From assembly GCA_031416415.1 (NCBI GenBank), contig JANOTP010000270.1:56309-120308 (forward strand): 64,000 nt of DNA, given 5' to 3'. Origin of the DNA: JANYCO01 sp031416415. Lineage in GTDB: Bacteria > Bacteroidota > Bacteroidia > Cytophagales > Cytophagaceae. Below are positions 53,352 through 62,753 of this stretch, one piece after another (position 1 is the stretch's first letter; each line of letters begins with the position of its first letter). The notes below the pieces were generated by a model. The model was not told the origin of the DNA. It ran no database searches and saw nothing but the letters and a program-made list of their open reading frames with translations. The position numbers were made by a program, and so were the translations under genes.

Positions 53352-54749
53352 ATGGGAAAAAGATATAAGCATAATCAGGAAGCAAAAGAGGCGGTTAGAA
53401 GATTTGAGGAAATGCTTAAAAATGGTGAAAATCTATTTTTTGACCTTAATGTCTTTGAAGAAATAATTGACCATTATATCGAAACCAGCAAGTTTAAAAA
53501 AGCATCTACAGTATGTGATATTGCTATGGCTCAATATCCTTATTCAACAGAACTTCTAATCCAAAAGGCTCATTTGTTGATTCGAAAAGAAGAGTTTACA
53601 GAAGCTTGGGACTTACTTGAAAGAGCCGAACTTTTTCAGCCCAATGACCCTGATGTTATTCTATTAAAAAGTAATATTCTTTGTCAGGAAGAAAAATTTG
53701 AAGAAGCTATTGAATATTTAGAACGTGTTTTGGAAATGGTGGAAGAAAAAGATGAAATCTACTTCGCCATGGGCATGACGTATCAGGATTGGGACCATCT
53801 AGAAGAAGCTATAGAGGCCTATAAAAAAGCCATTGATTTAAATATAAACAACGAGGATGCACTTTATGAACTTGCCTATTGCTTAGATGTAACGGGTCAG
53901 CTCGAACAAAGCATAGATTATTATCAGAAGTTTATTGACAATGATCCTTACTCTGATTTTGCATGGTATAACATGGGGATTGTATATTTTAAATTAGCGA
54001 AATACGAAGATTCTATAAAAGCTTATGAATATGCAGTAACTATAAATGAAAATTTTTCATCTGCATTCTTCAATATGGGGAATTGTTACCTGAATAATGG
54101 CGATTATGAAAAAGCCATTGATAGTTTTCAACGAACTCAAGAATTAGAAGATGCAAGTGCTGATGTTTTTTGTAATCTTGGAATTTGCCATGAAAAAATG
54201 GGCAAGTTTACAAAAGCCATTGAATTTTATAAAAAATCAACAAAATTAGATAATCTATACCACGAAGCATGGTATGGAATAGGAAAATGTCTGGAATTGC
54301 AAGATAAATCGTATGAATCCATACATTTTTTCAAAAAAGCGTTGAAGCTTGACAAGGAAAATGCGATATACTGGTTGGCTACCGCTAATGCAGAATATAA
54401 AATTGGAAATTTAGTTTCTTGTCTGGAAGCGTATGAAGAAGCATGTGTTTTAGATCCATTTAATACAGAAGTATGGCAAAATTGGTCGTTCGTTCATTAT
54501 GAAAGTGGGGAAATCGAGAAAGCCATAACATTGATTTTAAGTGCAATAGATGAAATGCCTGACAATGCGGAATTATATTATAGAGCTACAGTATATCTTT
54601 TGAACGCAGGTAAATACAAAGAAGCATTTACGTATCTAGAAAATGGGTTGGTACTAGATTTTGAAAAACATGCTGTTCTTTTTGATTTTTTTCCTAAATT
54701 GGAGACCCAAAAAGCCCTTTTAAAAATTATAGATCAGTACCGAAAATAG
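53352..54749 (+). CDS. Tetratricopeptide-repeat protein
   Basis: The 465-residue product consists of about ten to eleven consecutive TPR units from residue 40 to 440 with no signal peptide (e.g. AIEYLERVLEMVEE, SIKAYEYAVTINENF). TPR proteins serve as protein-interaction scaffolds in the cytoplasm. The next gene starts 1 base after its stop, so the two are an operon with phosphosulfolactate synthase, though no functional link is known. Confidence 0.88.
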   Translation: MGKRYKHNQEAKEAVRRFEEMLKNGENLFFDLNVFEEIIDHYIETSKFKKASTVCDIAMAQYPYSTELLIQKAHLLIRKEEFTEAWDLLERAELFQPNDPDVILLKSNILCQEEKFEEAIEYLERVLEMVEEKDEIYFAMGMTYQDWDHLEEAIEAYKKAIDLNINNEDALYELAYCLDVTGQLEQSIDYYQKFIDNDPYSDFAWYNMGIVYFKLAKYEDSIKAYEYAVTINENFSSAFFNMGNCYLNNGDYEKAIDSFQRTQELEDASADVFCNLGICHEKMGKFTKAIEFYKKSTKLDNLYHEAWYGIGKCLELQDKSYESIHFFKKALKLDKENAIYWLATANAEYKIGNLVSCLEAYEEACVLDPFNTEVWQNWSFVHYESGEIEKAITLILSAIDEMPDNAELYYRATVYLLNAGKYKEAFTYLENGLVLDFEKHAVLFDFFPKLETQKALLKIIDQYRK

Positions 54750-54750
54750 A

Positions 54751-55521
54751 ATGTATAATAACTTTTCATTAACTAAAGTCCCTACGAGGACAGATAAACC
54801 CAGAAATGCCGGTATAACCATGGTTATGGACAAGGGTTTGAGCATAAGAGACGTTGAAGATCTTATCGAAGTTTCAGGAGACTATATTGATATAGTAAAA
54901 TTAGGTTGGGCTACGTCTTACGTAACACCCAATTTGACTGCTAAATTAGAAGTCTATAGAGCAGCAGGAATCCCTGTTTACCTTGGAGGTACTTTATTAG
55001 AGGCTTTCATCGTACGGGATCGATTTGATGATTTCTTGAGGATTCTAGAAAAATATAATATTCAACATGCCGAGGTTTCTGATGGTTCTATAGATTTGGA
55101 CCACGACAAAAAGTGTGAGTATATTCACTCGCTTGCTAAACATGTTACTGTGCTCTCTGAAGTTGGTTCTAAAGATGTTCAAAAAATCATCCCTCCTTAT
55201 AAGTGGATTGAATTGATGCAGAAAGAACTTGATGCTGGTGCATGGAAAGTGATTGGCGAAGCCAGAGAAGGTGGCAACGTTGGGCTGTTCCGCTCTACAG
55301 GTGAAGTTAGATCTGGATTGGTAGAAGAGATTCTTACTAAAATACCTGCCGATAAAATAATGTGGGAAGCGCCACAGAAAGAACAACAAGTTTGGTTTAT
55401 CAAACTTCTTGGTACAAATGTGAATCTTGGTAACATTGCACCAAACGATGTAGTCCCTCTAGAGACCCTTCGTTTAGGACTTCGTAGTGATACGTTCGAT
55501 TTCTTTCTAAATGACTTATAA
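54751..55521 (+). CDS. comA: Phosphosulfolactate synthase
   Basis: ComA adds sulfite to phosphoenolpyruvate to form phosphosulfolactate, the first step to coenzyme M in archaea and to sulfolactate and cysteate in some bacteria. The 256-residue product is a TIM-barrel with DIVKLGWATSYV (about residues 49-60), VYLGGTLLEAF (about 75-85), HAEVSDGSI (about 104-112) and IGEAREGGNVGLFRS (about 164-178), all family features. In gliding Bacteroidota it could feed cysteate for capnoid sulfonolipids, but none of the later genes is nearby. It starts 1 base after the TPR gene and is followed by a strong hairpin. Confidence 0.88.
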   Translation: MYNNFSLTKVPTRTDKPRNAGITMVMDKGLSIRDVEDLIEVSGDYIDIVKLGWATSYVTPNLTAKLEVYRAAGIPVYLGGTLLEAFIVRDRFDDFLRILEKYNIQHAEVSDGSIDLDHDKKCEYIHSLAKHVTVLSEVGSKDVQKIIPPYKWIELMQKELDAGAWKVIGEAREGGNVGLFRSTGEVRSGLVEEILTKIPADKIMWEAPQKEQQVWFIKLLGTNVNLGNIAPNDVVPLETLRLGLRSDTFDFFLNDL

Positions 55522-55539
55522 TAAATTTAAATAAAATAA

Positions 55540-55584
55540 AAACAACCCTATGAAGGTTTTAAACTTCATAGGGTTGTTTGTTTG
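55540..55584 (+). terminator. Strong terminator between comA and dedA
   Basis: AAACAACCCTATGAAG (55540-55555) pairs perfectly with 55564-55579 (16 base pairs, 8-base loop), then GTTTG. It ends only 8 bases before the dedA ATG, so it also sits in that gene's leader. Confidence 0.85.
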
Positions 55585-55587
55585 TAT

Positions 55588-56274
55588 ATGGAAACGATAA
55601 AAGGAATTCTTGATTTTTTTCTTCACTTAGATAAACATCTTGGACAATTTATTTTGGATTATGGAGTTTGGACATACGCTATAATCTTCGCAATTATTTT
55701 TGTTGAAACAGGATTAGTAATTATGCCTTTCTTGCCTGGCGATTCCTTACTCTTTGCTGTAGGAGCATTTTGTGCCAGCGATAAACTTAATCTTATTCTC
55801 TCCATGGTACTATTATTTATAGCAGCCTTTTTGGGCGATACACTAAATTATTATATTGGAAAAACACTAGGAGAAAAAGTTCTTTCCGAAGAGTTTTTTG
55901 TAGCAAGGCCAGGACAATCAATCTTTAGAACATTGTTTTTGAAATTATTAAAAAGAAATCATATTCTCAAAGCACAAGCATTCTATGAAAAACATGGGGG
56001 TAAGACGATAATTATAGCACGTTTCATTCCTATCATTCGTACATTTGCTCCATTCATAGCAGGGATAAGTAAAATGAATTATGCGAGGTTTATTTCTTAC
56101 AATATTATTGGAGGGTTACTTTGGGTGGTAGGACTTACTATGTTAGGCTATTTATTTGGTAATTTAGAATTTGTAAAGAAGAATTTCGAATTAGTTATTT
56201 TTGGGATAATCTTTATTTCAATATTGCCACCTATTATTGAGTTTATTAGGCACCTATTACAGCGAAAAGCATAG
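55588..56274 (+). CDS. DedA-family membrane protein
   Basis: The 228-residue product has five to six membrane segments and the DedA motifs: FVETGLVIMPFLPGDSLLF (about residues 38-56), FLGDTLNYYIG (about 83-93) and ARFIPIIRTFAPFIAG (about 145-160). DedA/DTT proteins are needed for undecaprenyl phosphate and phospholipid flipping. I chose the ATG at 55588 (METIKGILDFF); the TTG at 55582 is less likely. It begins just after the terminator hairpin, so its leader must be very short or include the hairpin. Confidence 0.88.
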   Translation: METIKGILDFFLHLDKHLGQFILDYGVWTYAIIFAIIFVETGLVIMPFLPGDSLLFAVGAFCASDKLNLILSMVLLFIAAFLGDTLNYYIGKTLGEKVLSEEFFVARPGQSIFRTLFLKLLKRNHILKAQAFYEKHGGKTIIIARFIPIIRTFAPFIAGISKMNYARFISYNIIGGLLWVVGLTMLGYLFGNLEFVKKNFELVIFGIIFISILPPIIEFIRHLLQRKA

Positions 56275-56282
56275 TTGATAGA

Positions 56283-56471
56283 GTAGAGATACGTTATGCA
56301 AATTCAATGGATGGTGCCATAGATGAGATACTTGAAAAATTAAATGAAGGTTATCGATATCTAGTTGAAGGGAATTATAAAATTATTTACAAAATAGTAT
56401 AGAGTACTATTTTCATAACAGGTGTTTTTGATACTCGTCAAGAACCAAATAAAGTGTTTTCAAAAAAATAG
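56283..56471 (+). pseudogene. Remnant of a RelE/ParE-type toxin gene
   Basis: Open codons from 56283 read VEIRYANSMDGAIDEILEK, then GYRYLVEGNYKIIYKIV, a TAG at 56400-56402, and STIFITGVFDTRQEPNKVF before a final stop at 56469-56471. This closely resembles the C-terminal half of Bacteroidota RelE/ParE toxins (GYRYLVEGNYKIIY and the VFDTRQNP-type end). The N-terminal half is missing, no antitoxin gene is next to it, and it has an internal stop. It is a dead fragment between dedA and aroE. Confidence 0.8.
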
Positions 56472-56479
56472 TTACTTTA

Positions 56480-57214
56480 ATGAATCTATACGGTCTTATC
56501 GGATTTCCGCTCACCCATTCTTTTTCAAAAAAATATTTCACAGAGAAATTTCAAAATGAAAATATTAGAGATTCTAAGTATGAGCTTTTTGAAATAAAAG
56601 AAGTGAAAGAACTATTGGAAGTAATAAAAAAAAATCCTGATTTGAAAGGCGTGAATGTTACGATTCCACACAAAGAAAAGGTAATCCAATATCTCGATGA
56701 AATTGATCCTGCTGCTAAAGAAATTGGAGCTGTTAATGTTGTAAAAATAATAGACGGGAAATTGAAAGGATACAATTCCGATTATTATGGCTTTCTTCTA
56801 TCACTTGAAAAGTTAATTGGGGAATCAACTACTACCAAAGCACTAATTCTTGGAACGGGAGGCGCCGCAAAAGCTGTAAAAGCGGCATTAAAAGAGTTGA
56901 ATATTTCTTATCGTTTTGTTTCACGCAAAAAAGAAGGGGACGATTTTTTGTATGAAGAATTAAATGAGGCTATTATTTCAGAGTATAAACTTATTATTAA
57001 TACTTCTCCCATTGGTATGTATCCTAACATAGACGGTTATCCTGAAATTCCTTACCAATATTTAACACCCCATCATTTTCTATTCGATTTAGTTTATAAC
57101 CCTGAAGAAACTACCTTTATGAAGAAGGGATTGGAAAAAGGAGCTAAAACTAAAAATGGCCTCGAAATGCTTCATCTTCAAGCTGAGAAGGCTTGGGAGA
57201 TATGGAACGAATAA
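56480..57214 (+). CDS. aroE: Shikimate dehydrogenase
   Basis: AroE reduces 3-dehydroshikimate to shikimate with NADPH in aromatic amino acid synthesis. The 244-residue product starts MNLYGLIGFPLTHSFSKKYF, the substrate-binding motif. It has the catalytic lysine in NVTIPHKEKV (about residues 56-65), NSDYYGF and the NADP-binding GTGGAAKAV (about 124-132). It is short compared with enterobacterial AroE, as usual in Bacteroidota. It starts 8 bases after the toxin remnant. Confidence 0.94.
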   Translation: MNLYGLIGFPLTHSFSKKYFTEKFQNENIRDSKYELFEIKEVKELLEVIKKNPDLKGVNVTIPHKEKVIQYLDEIDPAAKEIGAVNVVKIIDGKLKGYNSDYYGFLLSLEKLIGESTTTKALILGTGGAAKAVKAALKELNISYRFVSRKKEGDDFLYEELNEAIISEYKLIINTSPIGMYPNIDGYPEIPYQYLTPHHFLFDLVYNPEETTFMKKGLEKGAKTKNGLEMLHLQAEKAWEIWNE

Positions 57215-57288
57215 TGATATTTAGTAAGTGTTATGTTTTTTGGTATAAAACTCATAACTTATAATTCATAATTCAAAACTTAATTTCC

Positions 57289-59316
57289 GTGTCCGATTTT
57301 ATACTCAATTCACATTACCAACCTACCGGCGATCAGCCCAAAGCCATTGCGAAGCTGGTAGAAGGATTGAATCGTGATGAAAAACATCAAGTCTTGTTGG
57401 GTGCTACGGGTACTGGTAAGACATTTACAATGGCCAATGTTATAAAGGAAGTAAACAAACCCACGTTGATATTAAGCCACAACAAGACATTAGCAGCGCA
57501 GTTGTACGGTGAATTCAAACAATTTTTTCCTGACAATCTTGTTGAATATTTTATTTCCTATTACGATTATTATCAACCAGAAGCTTTCATCCCTAGTTCA
57601 AATCTGTATATAGAAAAAGATCTTTCTATTAACGAAGAGATCGAAAAATTAAGATTGGCGACTTCTTCTTCTCTTATTACAGGAAGAAGAGATATCATTG
57701 TTGTGGCATCCGTTTCTTGTATATACGGAATTGGAAATCCAGCAGAGTTTGGTAAAAGTGTAGTGCGTATTACACCTGGTGATCGAATAAGTAGAAATCA
57801 ATTGCTTTATTCTTTTGTGGAGATACTTTACAATAGAACAACGGGCGATTTTAAACGTGGAACGTTCCGTGTTACTGGCGATACCATCGATATATATCCC
57901 GCTTATGCTGATTATGCTTATAGGATTTATATGTGGGGAGATGATGTAGAAAATATTTATTCTATCGATCCCATTAGCGGACGTCAGTTGAGTAAGGAAG
58001 AATCAATTACAATTTACCCTGCCAATCTTTTCATTACAGGAAAAGATGCAATGAATAATGCGATCAAAGAAATTCAAGATGATTTAGTATTTCAGATGAA
58101 TTATTTTGAAAGTGAAGGAAGGTTTCTTGAATCAAAAAGAATAAAAGAGCGTACGGAGTTTGATATTGAAATGATGCGTGAATTGGGCTATTGCTCAGGT
58201 ATCGAAAATTATTCACGTTATTTTGACCGTAGGGAAAAAGGTTCAAGGCCTTATTGTTTGATTGATTATTTCCCCAAAGATTTTCTAATGGTTATTGACG
58301 AGAGTCACGTAACTATCCCTCAAGTGCGTGCTATGTGGGGTGGTGACCGTTCCCGTAAAGTAAATCTTGTAGATTATGGATTTAGGTTGCCTTCTGCAAT
58401 GGACAACCGTCCGCTTACATTTAATGAGTTTGAAGGAATAATTAATCAAGTTGTATACGTAACGGCTACTCCTGCTGACTACGAACTTATACAAGCTGCA
58501 GGGGTGGTGGTAGAACAAGTGATTCGTCCTACAGGACTTTTAGATCCAATTATAGAAGTGAAACCAAGTACCAATCAGATCGATGATTTGCTTGAAGAAA
58601 TTGAACAAAGAATAGCAGCGGGAGACAGAGTTTTAGTAACTACCCTTACTAAACGTATGGCTGAAGAGCTTGATAAATATCTTAGTCGATTGAATATAAA
58701 ATCAAAATATATTCATTCCGAAGTAAAAACACTCGACAGAGTAGAAATACTTCGTGAGTTAAGATTAGGCGTGATAGATGTTCTTGTAGGGGTAAATTTA
58801 CTTCGTGAAGGATTAGATTTGCCCGAGGTATCGTTAGTCGCTATTATGGATGCTGACAAAGAAGGGTTCTTGAGAAATGTGCGTTCACTAGTCCAAACAA
58901 TAGGTCGTGCAGCAAGAAATTCTAATGGCAAAGTTATTATGTATGCCGATAAAATGACGGAATCAATGCGCAAAGCAATTGAGGAAACTAGTCGTCGTAG
59001 AGCTATACAGATGGAGTACAATGAAAAGCATGGTATTACTCCAATCACCATTACAAAATCAAAAGAAGCAATTCTTGGACAGACCAAAGTTGCCGATTCA
59101 AAAAGGGAATCAAAAAATTATTACGATCAAGAAGAAAAAACAAGTGTGGCAGCAGATCCTGTTGTAGCCTATATGAGTAAACCTGATTTGGAAAAATTAA
59201 TAGACCGGACTAAAAAACAAATGGAACGGGCGGCAAAAGATCTTGATTTTATGGAAGCTGCAAAACTTCGAGATGAATATTTTGCTTTGAAAAAAATGCT
59301 TGAAGAAAAATCTTAA
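57289..59316 (+). CDS. uvrB: Excinuclease ABC subunit B
   Basis: UvrB is the DNA-damage recognition helicase of nucleotide excision repair. The 675-residue product starts at GTG (residues read VSDFILNSHYQPTGDQ). It has Walker A LGATGTGKTFTM (about 37-48), the beta-hairpin YYDYYQPEAF (about 91-100), VIDESHV (about 334-340), GRAARN (about 540-545) and a C-terminal UVR domain (about 630-665). Length is normal. Upstream lies an AT-rich gap holding near-repeats of ATAACTTATAATTCATAATT. Confidence 0.96.
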   Translation: MSDFILNSHYQPTGDQPKAIAKLVEGLNRDEKHQVLLGATGTGKTFTMANVIKEVNKPTLILSHNKTLAAQLYGEFKQFFPDNLVEYFISYYDYYQPEAFIPSSNLYIEKDLSINEEIEKLRLATSSSLITGRRDIIVVASVSCIYGIGNPAEFGKSVVRITPGDRISRNQLLYSFVEILYNRTTGDFKRGTFRVTGDTIDIYPAYADYAYRIYMWGDDVENIYSIDPISGRQLSKEESITIYPANLFITGKDAMNNAIKEIQDDLVFQMNYFESEGRFLESKRIKERTEFDIEMMRELGYCSGIENYSRYFDRREKGSRPYCLIDYFPKDFLMVIDESHVTIPQVRAMWGGDRSRKVNLVDYGFRLPSAMDNRPLTFNEFEGIINQVVYVTATPADYELIQAAGVVVEQVIRPTGLLDPIIEVKPSTNQIDDLLEEIEQRIAAGDRVLVTTLTKRMAEELDKYLSRLNIKSKYIHSEVKTLDRVEILRELRLGVIDVLVGVNLLREGLDLPEVSLVAIMDADKEGFLRNVRSLVQTIGRAARNSNGKVIMYADKMTESMRKAIEETSRRRAIQMEYNEKHGITPITITKSKEAILGQTKVADSKRESKNYYDQEEKTSVAADPVVAYMSKPDLEKLIDRTKKQMERAAKDLDFMEAAKLRDEYFALKKMLEEKS

Positions 59317-59340
59317 CTAAAATTTTAAAGGTTAAACTAT

Positions 59341-60159
59341 ATGAAACAAAATAAATTAAATTATTTTATACTATCAATGCTTTTTTTTACAGGATTATTT
59401 TCCTGCACAGATAGTACAACAGACGATGCTACTGTCGATAATTCAGGGCAAGATACCGTATTTACATCCATAGAAAATTCTTTATTTACTGGTGTCTACG
59501 ATACACTTGATTATACTTTTCTTGTCAATACAATTTCACAAAAAGAATATGAGTCTGTAGTTTCAGAAAACAGAAATGAAGATAGTCTTAGAAAAGTAGT
59601 ATGTGGAGACAAAGAAGGTGGATGTATGGAAGCTATGGAATCATTTGCGATTGCTAAGTATGCCGACAAAGTAAAAAGAAATGGGAATGATCTTATATTG
59701 AAATTATCGTTAGGAAATTCTATTACATTAGCAAATATGCCTAATGAGGACGATAGCTATGAAGTGTATCAGTTTCTTACCACCGATATAAATGGTTATT
59801 ATATAATTGCAGTTTATTATATGGAGAGTTACGATTATATTTTAGTGAATTCAGTAAATGGGAAAATTACACATTCAATAGGAAGTCCTTTATCTTCACC
59901 AGACAAAAAACAATATATTGCAGGCAATTACGATATGATTGCGGCCTTTACATTCAATGGTATAGAGCTGTTTTCAAAAGGGGAAGATAGTGTAGAAAGT
60001 AACGCTAGAATAGATTTTTTGACTTGGGGACCTGATGAATTGAAATGGAAAAATGATAGTACGGTATACATAAAACAAAAATTTCAATTTGGAGAGGCTC
60101 CTAAAGAAGAGAACAATTTTGCAGCAATGCGTATAAGAAAAAGAAAAGATAGAATCTAG
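59341..60159 (+). CDS. Lipoprotein of unknown function
   Basis: The 272-residue product has a lipoprotein signal with lipobox LFSC (about residues 19-22). The mature part starts with a threonine- and aspartate-rich linker, then a mixed region without a domain I know. Cysteines are found in VVCGDKEGGC (about 87-96). It is 24 bases after uvrB and 9 bases before another exported protein; the two may form an operon with uvrB or alone. Confidence 0.8.
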   Translation: MKQNKLNYFILSMLFFTGLFSCTDSTTDDATVDNSGQDTVFTSIENSLFTGVYDTLDYTFLVNTISQKEYESVVSENRNEDSLRKVVCGDKEGGCMEAMESFAIAKYADKVKRNGNDLILKLSLGNSITLANMPNEDDSYEVYQFLTTDINGYYIIAVYYMESYDYILVNSVNGKITHSIGSPLSSPDKKQYIAGNYDMIAAFTFNGIELFSKGEDSVESNARIDFLTWGPDELKWKNDSTVYIKQKFQFGEAPKEENNFAAMRIRKRKDRI

Positions 60160-60168
60160 CCCTATTGT

Positions 60169-60651
60169 ATGAAGTTACTTATCTGTCTTTCTTTTTTATT
60201 AATGCATTTAACTATTTTGGCAGAAAAAAAACCAAAAGGAAAAGAGATTGATTTTTATCTTGAATATTCAACTTCTACTAAAACCATTTTGATAATAGGA
60301 ACGTCGATTACGATACAAGAATGGATAGAGGAGTATGATAATCCTACTAGTTCAATGCCCAGTTCAAGAAAAGAGGAAATTAAAACGGCTGTGATTTCTT
60401 TATATGAGCTAACTCAATTGAAGGAGTTTGTTAAGTCAAGTGGTTTTTTAAAACTACCAAAAAATGAATATGGAGGTAGTCCAGAAAATAGATATTATCC
60501 TTATACTATTTTTGTTAAAATAAAATCTAAGCAAAAAAAAGTACTCTATAGAAGTAATCCAGATCCGAGTAGTGAAGTTTCGCCTGAGGCATTTAATAAG
60601 GTAGAGAAAAAAATAAAAGAAATATTGGTAACAATAAATGAAAAGAATTAA
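60169..60651 (+). CDS. Small exported protein of unknown function
   Basis: The 160-residue product has a signal peptide (cleavage near MHLTILA, residue 18). A basic stretch (EKKPKGKEIDFYLEY) is followed by a mixed part with no known motif. It lies 9 bases after the lipoprotein gene and ends at a bidirectional terminator shared with dnaK. Confidence 0.75.
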   Translation: MKLLICLSFLLMHLTILAEKKPKGKEIDFYLEYSTSTKTILIIGTSITIQEWIEEYDNPTSSMPSSRKEEIKTAVISLYELTQLKEFVKSSGFLKLPKNEYGGSPENRYYPYTIFVKIKSKQKKVLYRSNPDPSSEVSPEAFNKVEKKIKEILVTINEKN

Positions 60652-60652
60652 T

Positions 60653-60684
60653 AAAAAAAGCTCCGATTAATCGGAGCTTTTTTT
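60653..60684. terminator. Bidirectional terminator between the exported protein and dnaK
   Basis: A perfect palindrome AAAAAAAGCTCCGATTAATC and its complement (60653-60684) has A- and T-runs on both sides, serving the plus-strand gene and the minus-strand dnaK. Confidence 0.9.
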
Positions 60685-60700
60685 ATTTTATAAATCTCAC

Positions 60701-62608
60701 TTATTTTTTATCTACTTCTTCATAATCCACATCTGTAACGGTATCCTGATTACTTGTATTATTATTTTCAGGGCCTCCGTTTGTAGGATTTTCAGTTCCT
60801 TGTGTAGCAGCATACATTTCTTGAGAAGCATTTTGCCAAGCAGCATTCAACGCAGCTAGACTACTGTCAATACCAGCTGAATCTTTGCTAGCGTGAGCAG
60901 TTTTCAATTGAGCAAGTGCAGACTCTATGGCCGATTTATTTGCTTCAGAAAGTTTATCTCCATATTCTGTCAGTTGTTTTTCTGATTGGAAGATGAGACT
61001 GTCTGCCTGATTTAATTTTTCGATCATTTCTTTTGCCAATTTATCAGATTCTTCGTTGGCTTTAGCATCGTTTCTCATTTTCTCAATTTCAGCATCAGTA
61101 AGTCCGCTAGAAGCTTCGATTCTTATTTTTTGCTCTTTTCCAGTACCTTGATCTTTTGCAGATACATTCAAAATACCATTGGCATCAATATCAAAAGTTA
61201 CTTCAATTTTTGGTACTGTACGTGGAGCAGGAGGTAAATCTCCAAGAATAAATCTTCCGATTGTTCTATTGCCACTCGCCAATTCTCGCTCTCCTTGAAG
61301 AACATGTATTTCAACAGAAGGCTGATTGTCGGCTGCTGTTGTGAATGATTCTGATTTTTTAGTAGGAATCGTAGTGTTAGCTTCTATAAGTCTAGTAAAT
61401 ATTCCACCCATAGTTTCAATACCTAAAGATAGAGGTGTTACATCTAAAAGAAGAACATCCTTTACTTCACCTGTCAAAACACCACCTTGAATAGCAGCAC
61501 CAAGAGCTACCACTTCGTCAGGATTTACTCCCTTAGAAGGTTTTTTGCCAAAGAATTTTTCTACTTCTTCTTGTATTCTTGGTATACGTGTAGAACCACC
61601 TACAAGAATTACTTCGTTGATTTTATCTAAAGAGATACCGCTATTTTTAAGCGCTCTTTTGCAAGGCTCAAGCGTTCTTTTAATAAGGTCTTCGCAAAGT
61701 TGCTCAAATTTAGCCTTCGTTAATTTTCTTACTAAGTGTTTTGGAATTCCGTCTACTGGCATGATGTACGGTAAGTTAATTTCCGTTTCATTGCTGCTAG
61801 AAAGTTCTATTTTTGCTTTTTCAGCAGCTTCTTTAAGACGTTGAAGCGCCATTGGATCTTTTCTCAAATCAATGTTTTCATCGTTTAAGAATTCTTGTGC
61901 TAACCAATCAATTATTTTGTGGTCAAAGTCATCTCCTCCAAGGTGAGTATCACCGTCAGTTGATTTTACTTCAAATACACCATCGCCGAGTTCAAGGATT
62001 GAAACGTCGAAAGTACCACCACCAAGGTCAAATACAGCAATAATAGAGTCTTGATTTTTTTTGTCAAGTCCATAAGCAAGAGCCGCAGCAGTAGGTTCGT
62101 TGATGATACGTTTTACATCAAGTCCAGCTATTTGTCCAGCTTCTTTAGTCGCTTGTCTTTCTGCATCATTAAAGTAAGCAGGTACAGTAATAACAGCTTC
62201 CGTTACAGTTGTTCCTAAGTAATCTTCTGCGGTAGCCTTCATTTTTTGAAGAATCATAGCAGAAAGCTCTTGAGGAGTATAAAGTCTATCACCAATACGA
62301 ACACGAGGTGTGTCATTTGGTCCTTGTTCCATTACATAAGTAATATTCTTCAATTCATTTCCTGCTTCAGAGAATTTTTTCCCCATAAAGCGTTTAATAG
62401 ATTGAATTGTATTTTTAGGGTTAGTAATAGCTTGTCTTTTTGCAGGATCTCCTACTTTGCGCTCGCCGTTACCATTGTCCAAAAAAGCTAAAATTGAAGG
62501 AGTGGTTCTTCTGCCTTCACTATTTGGAATTACAACCGGTTCGTTACCTTCCATTACGGCCACACAAGAGTTGGTAGTTCCTAAGTCTATACCAATAATT
62601 TTTCCCAT
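60701..62608 (-). CDS. dnaK: Chaperone DnaK (Hsp70)
   Basis: DnaK is the ATP-driven Hsp70 chaperone. The 635-residue product starts MGKIIGIDLGTTNSCVAVME. It has IIAVFDLGGGTFDVSIL (about residues 187-203) and VILVGGSTRIPRIQEEV (about 333-349), a substrate-binding domain (about 390-500) and a C-terminal tail ending DYEEVDKK. dnaJ and grpE are not next to it, as is often seen in Bacteroidota. No CIRCE element is seen upstream. A candidate dyad TGACATTATGACA lies about 85 bases upstream of the start (62691-62703). Confidence 0.97.
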   Translation of the reverse strand: MGKIIGIDLGTTNSCVAVMEGNEPVVIPNSEGRRTTPSILAFLDNGNGERKVGDPAKRQAITNPKNTIQSIKRFMGKKFSEAGNELKNITYVMEQGPNDTPRVRIGDRLYTPQELSAMILQKMKATAEDYLGTTVTEAVITVPAYFNDAERQATKEAGQIAGLDVKRIINEPTAAALAYGLDKKNQDSIIAVFDLGGGTFDVSILELGDGVFEVKSTDGDTHLGGDDFDHKIIDWLAQEFLNDENIDLRKDPMALQRLKEAAEKAKIELSSSNETEINLPYIMPVDGIPKHLVRKLTKAKFEQLCEDLIKRTLEPCKRALKNSGISLDKINEVILVGGSTRIPRIQEEVEKFFGKKPSKGVNPDEVVALGAAIQGGVLTGEVKDVLLLDVTPLSLGIETMGGIFTRLIEANTTIPTKKSESFTTAADNQPSVEIHVLQGERELASGNRTIGRFILGDLPPAPRTVPKIEVTFDIDANGILNVSAKDQGTGKEQKIRIEASSGLTDAEIEKMRNDAKANEESDKLAKEMIEKLNQADSLIFQSEKQLTEYGDKLSEANKSAIESALAQLKTAHASKDSAGIDSSLAALNAAWQNASQEMYAATQGTENPTNGGPENNNTSNQDTVTDVDYEEVDKK

Positions 62609-62690
62609 TTTATCTATTATTTAAAGTTTCTATTAAGTCTCAATTTCTATAAACAATGCTTGTGCCATCTAGATAAAAGCCCCTTAATTG

Positions 62691-62703
62691 TGACATTATG
62701 ACA
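62691..62703 (-). promoter_or_regulatory. Candidate operator upstream of dnaK
   Basis: TGACATTATGACA is a near-perfect dyad (one mismatch) lying 83-95 bases upstream of the dnaK ATG. It could be a heat-shock regulatory site; the regulator is unknown. CIRCE is absent. Confidence 0.3.
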
Positions 62704-62753
62704 GGAATGATAAATAAATCCAAGTATTATAGGGATATTTTAACATACTGTGC

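Noticed and set aside
58713..59087. 124-codon minus-strand frame inside uvrB
   Set aside because: Antisense to a confidently identified, highly conserved gene; no independent support.
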